From NCBI GenBank assembly GCA_022776445.1, contig JALFHZ010000039.1, forward strand, positions 1-47,412: a DNA stretch of 47,412 nt, written 5' to 3'. The DNA is from Lachnospiraceae bacterium. GTDB taxonomy: Bacteria; Bacillota; Clostridia; Lachnospirales; Lachnospiraceae. Every line of letters starts with the position of its first letter. The stretch's first letter is position 1. A model generated the notes under the pieces. The model did not search any database, was not told where the DNA came from, and was given only the letters and a program-made list of their open reading frames with translations. Both the position numbers and the translations under genes were made by a program. Below are positions 44,292-47,412 of this stretch, piece by piece.

Positions 44292-45167
44292 CTAAAATAC
44301 TTGTCGAATAAACTGGTCAATCTGTGCGGTAGACTGTTCCCATTCATCGGTGCGGGCAATGGTGAAGCCGTGATGGCTGTTTAAAAATCTGCGTGCGGTC
44401 ACGGTGATGCCTGCTTCGATCAGCATGGCGGCGAAACGTTCGCCTTCCTTGCACAGTTTGTCATACTGGCAGGTGAGAATCAGAGTGTTCGGGAATTCTG
44501 TGAGCAGGGACTGATTCGCATAGACCGGTGATGCGTATGGATCGCGGCCTTCTCCATTCGGACAGTAGCTGGCATTATAGATATTGGCGTCTGCCGGAGC
44601 ACTGTCTTCTTCTCCCTGTGGTTTGGAAGCCGGATCGGAAAATACATCCAGCGGCGGATAGTCCATAATCAGACCGACCGGACGGAAAGCTTTTGTCTCA
44701 CTGGTACGCATGCATACCGTAGCAGCAAGGTTGGCACCGGCACTGTGTCCCATCAGGAGTATGCGGCTCGGATCAATGCCGAGTTCCTCGGCATGCCGGA
44801 ATGCGTATTCTGCTGCATGATAGGCTTCCTGTACAGCGGCGGGAAAAGGATCCTCCGGCGCGAGGCTGTAATCCACATCCCACACGATGCACTGATGGGT
44901 CAGAGCCATGCGTCTGCAGAACAATCCACTTTTTTTACTCCAGCCGCGGATGAAGCCGCCGCCGTGATAGTCAATGATCAGCGGAACCGGAGCTTCCATG
45001 GCTTCCGGTGCGTAGCGGTATACATGAATCGGTTTTTTGGAGCCGTGAGAAATAGAAAATTCGCTTTCATTCGCAGGCCATGCAGCCAGTTCTTCTTCAG
45101 TCGGTTCGCCAGGCATCACACGATCCCGGAGTTCCTTGACTTTTTCCAGTAGTTCTTTTTTATTCAT
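44292..45167 (-). CDS. Alpha/beta hydrolase (HSL/acetyl-esterase-like)
   Basis: VPLIIDYHGGGFIRGWSKKSG, LLMGHSAGANLAATVCM, catalytic His region NSHHGFTIA. Confidence 0.9.
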   Translation of the reverse strand: MNKKELLEKVKELRDRVMPGEPTEEELAAWPANESEFSISHGSKKPIHVYRYAPEAMEAPVPLIIDYHGGGFIRGWSKKSGLFCRRMALTHQCIVWDVDYSLAPEDPFPAAVQEAYHAAEYAFRHAEELGIDPSRILLMGHSAGANLAATVCMRTSETKAFRPVGLIMDYPPLDVFSDPASKPQGEEDSAPADANIYNASYCPNGEGRDPYASPVYANQSLLTEFPNTLILTCQYDKLCKEGERFAAMLIEAGITVTARRFLNSHHGFTIARTDEWEQSTAQIDQFIRQVF

Positions 45168-45180
45168 TTTGATCCCCTTC

Positions 45181-46245
45181 TTATAAAATGATCAATTCCT
45201 TCGGAAACTCGGTCAGGTTGACTGTGCCGTTTTCAGAAAGCCATACCATATCTTCGATTCGTACGCCGAATCTGCCGGGAAGATAGATACCCGGTTCCAT
45301 GGTTATGACGTTGCCGGTCTGAAATACATCCTGACTGCCCGGTGCAGCACGCATGCCGTCATGACAGATCAGCCCAACAGAATGTCCAAGGCCGTGACCG
45401 AAAGTGCCGGCATATCCGCCTGCATCAATCACATCTCTTGCGGCACGGTCTGTCTCATCACCGGTTTTGCCCGGAGCGATTGCAGCGATGCCTGCCAGCT
45501 GCGCCTGTTTCACCAGTTCATAGATCTGTTTCATTTCATTGGTTGTGTGCCCGAGGGCAAAGGTCCTGGTCATATCAGAGCAGTATCCGCCGATCTTCAC
45601 ACCAATATCCATCGTGATGAAATCGCCGCTGCAGAGTTTGCGGCTGCCCGGAAAACCGTGGGGCAGAGAGGTATTGGGACCGCTTAATATAATAACCGGA
45701 AATGCCAGTCCCTCCGCACCGTTGCGGTAGAACCGGTAAATGAGCTCTGCCACCAGATCCTGTTCAGAAATACCCGGACGGATCAGCGGAAGCAGTTCAT
45801 GGAGCGACTGTTCGACAATGCGCTGTGCGCGGATGATGCAGTTTACTTCTGCCGGGATCTTTACATGGCGCAGTTCTTCCAGGAGGTCTCCCAGACATTG
45901 CAGTGGACACGGAAGGCTATTCTGCCAGCTTTTGTACTGACTGACAGTCAGAGTCCGATCTTCTACAGCCAGAAACTCCGGCTGAAGATCCTTCAGCAGG
46001 GCAGCAACAGGTGTCATAAAGCCGCTGTCTGCCCGTTCCAGATGAATGCCGCTTCCTGCGAAGTGAGAACCGGCTGCCTCGATGGTGCGGAAATCTGTAA
46101 AATACCAGGCGCTGTCCGGAGTCACGACCATGGCAGCGCTGGCGAAGAAGTCAGTCAGATAAAAATGATTCGTACCGGAGGTGACTAATGCCGCCGGAAT
46201 GTGATGTTCTTGTAATGCATGCTGAAAACGCCGCAGCTTTTCCAT
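45181..46245 (-). CDS. M24 family metallopeptidase (Xaa-Pro aminopeptidase-like)
   Basis: FITMDIGVKIGGYCSDMTRTFALG, FGHGLGHSVGLICHD, NVITMEPGIYLPGRFGVRIEDMV. Confidence 0.94.
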   Translation of the reverse strand: MEKLRRFQHALQEHHIPAALVTSGTNHFYLTDFFASAAMVVTPDSAWYFTDFRTIEAAGSHFAGSGIHLERADSGFMTPVAALLKDLQPEFLAVEDRTLTVSQYKSWQNSLPCPLQCLGDLLEELRHVKIPAEVNCIIRAQRIVEQSLHELLPLIRPGISEQDLVAELIYRFYRNGAEGLAFPVIILSGPNTSLPHGFPGSRKLCSGDFITMDIGVKIGGYCSDMTRTFALGHTTNEMKQIYELVKQAQLAGIAAIAPGKTGDETDRAARDVIDAGGYAGTFGHGLGHSVGLICHDGMRAAPGSQDVFQTGNVITMEPGIYLPGRFGVRIEDMVWLSENGTVNLTEFPKELIIL

Positions 46246-46263
46246 AAACGGTTGCCTCCTGTG

Positions 46264-46782
46264 TCAGATCTGATTACCGGCAATTTCCCTCGCTTCCGGA
46301 ATCAGTGAAGTATTGCTGTGATTTTTTTCATATTCTTCTATCGGTACCATGCGGAGTGCCCCGGTCGGGCAGACACGAACGCAGGCCGGTTCCATACCAT
46401 ACTGCAGGCGCAGATAGCAGCCATTGCATTTTTCCATTTTGCCGTTGGCATTGAACGATGGTGCACCGAAAGGACATGCCATAGCGCAGCTGTGGCAGCC
46501 GATGCAGTCGGTGTTGTCGAAGATGGTCAGATCGGTCTCCGGATCCTTTTTCAGACAGCCTACGGGGCAGGCGGTGATGCAGGGAGCCGGAGAACAGTGC
46601 ATGCAGGCCACGGAATAGTGGCTGAAAACCGGTTTGCCATGAAGCTCTTCTGATTCAAAAATGGTGCGGAACGGAGCATTGCCGGTTTTCGGATCGTAAT
46701 CGTTCTGATCCATGCAGGCGATGGCGCAGGCACCGCAGCCACAACAGAGAACCGGATCGAAATCCAGAATCATTTTACTCAT
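46264..46782 (-). CDS. 4Fe-4S ferredoxin-type electron transfer subunit (DmsB/NrfC-like)
   Basis: CCGCGACAIACMDQND, CMHCSPAPCITACPVG, CIGCHSCAMACPFGAP, CNGC...CVRVCPTGAL. Start at MSKM (46782) with aggagaaaaac upstream. Confidence 0.92.
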   Translation of the reverse strand: MSKMILDFDPVLCCGCGACAIACMDQNDYDPKTGNAPFRTIFESEELHGKPVFSHYSVACMHCSPAPCITACPVGCLKKDPETDLTIFDNTDCIGCHSCAMACPFGAPSFNANGKMEKCNGCYLRLQYGMEPACVRVCPTGALRMVPIEEYEKNHSNTSLIPEAREIAGNQI

Positions 46783-47412
46783 GTTTTTCTCCTTTCTTTG
46801 CAATCCTGCATCGGTTGGAACGGGCAGCCGGAAAACCGGAATATGGATCCAGTCGGTTACGGCCGATCAGATCATTGATATTGGCTTCCCGATAGCTGTG
46901 ATACAGGCTGACAAGTCCTTTCTGAATGCGTTTGGAAAGGATTGCATGAACGGTGACGGATCCGGAGGGGGTAGTGATTTCCATCAGAGAGCCCTCTGAG
47001 ATGCCCAGGGATTCTGCGTCCTGCGGGTTGATTTCAGCACATGCATCCGGCCTCAGAGTTCTGAGCCACGGTACGTCGTGGAGGCGGGAGTGAAGTGCAA
47101 ACGGAAGGCGTCCGCCGGATGTCAGAATCATGGGATATTCGCCGGCACCGGTTTCGTCAAATGGGGCACGATAGGTCGGGAGTGCATCCAGTCCCCATTC
47201 CGGGTGAGCAGCAATCAGTTCGGATTTCAGTTCGAATTTGCCGGTTGGTGTTTTCAGACCCTTGCTTATGGCAGCAAATTCCTGGTGCGGTTTAAATTCC
47301 GGAACCTTCAGAGGAGTATCGGCCTCCTGAAGCTGGTCAACTGTATAGGAGATCGGTTCCAGAATGTGCTCCAGACATGCGCGGTAACCCTGAATCAGCA
47401 GCGGATCATCAA
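46775..47412 (-). CDS. Molybdopterin oxidoreductase catalytic subunit, C-terminal part (runs off window end)
   Basis: Frame stays open to the window edge (DDPLLIQGYRACLEHILEPISYTVDQL); KTPTGKFELKSE, MILTSGGRLPFALHSRLHDVPWLRTLRPDACAEINPQDAESLGISEGSLMEITTPSGSVTVHA. Confidence 0.9.
   Translation of the reverse strand, partial: DDPLLIQGYRACLEHILEPISYTVDQLQEADTPLKVPEFKPHQEFAAISKGLKTPTGKFELKSELIAAHPEWGLDALPTYRAPFDETGAGEYPMILTSGGRLPFALHSRLHDVPWLRTLRPDACAEINPQDAESLGISEGSLMEITTPSGSVTVHAILSKRIQKGLVSLYHSYREANINDLIGRNRLDPYSGFPAARSNRCRIAKKGEKHE

Noticed and set aside
1-47412. tRNA, rRNA, CRISPR arrays, transposases or integrases
   Set aside because: None could be recognised by reading; tRNAscan-SE, Infernal and a CRISPR finder would be needed to exclude small or degenerate cases.

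Overview
A 47.4 kb window from an anaerobic Firmicute-like chromosome; coding style and gene set suggest Lachnospiraceae (inference). The first ~35 kb reads as a catabolic super-locus for a sulfated, probably N-acetylhexosamine-containing glycan. It has three parts. (i) A LacI-controlled block: phosphofructokinase, triosephosphate isomerase, LarA-like racemase, NagB-like isomerase, class II aldolase, GPH symporter, two GH3 glycosidases, phosphoglucose isomerase and a Cys-type sulfatase (CVPSR). It is followed by a ROK regulator, an MNT/HEPN pair, a sulfonate/nitrate-type ABC transporter, a two-component system, NagA, two TauE/SafE transporters and a ManA-like isomerase. (ii) A second LacI-controlled block: FucI-like isomerase, the LacI regulator, CUT1 ABC binding protein plus two permeases, class II aldolase and an AgaS-like SIS protein. 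(iii) An anaerobic sulfatase-maturating radical SAM enzyme. The last third is mostly housekeeping: DUF3842, citrate synthase - isocitrate dehydrogenase - aconitase, DJ-1, PPDK, then on the minus strand a hydrolase, an M24 peptidase and the end of a molybdopterin oxidoreductase operon. The main leads are: two readable operator families that split the locus into two regulons; a private set of upper-glycolysis enzymes with non-canonical active-site motifs (PFK GGNG/PKTIDND, NagB GINGH, AgaS TRKSYTTE) and no dedicated sugar kinase; a sulfatase and anSME in the same locus; a binding protein with a Ser in place of the lipobox Cys; a G9 tract in the ROK gene; and several perfect palindromes or leader hairpins. 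All family calls come from reading motifs by eye; no database search was run.
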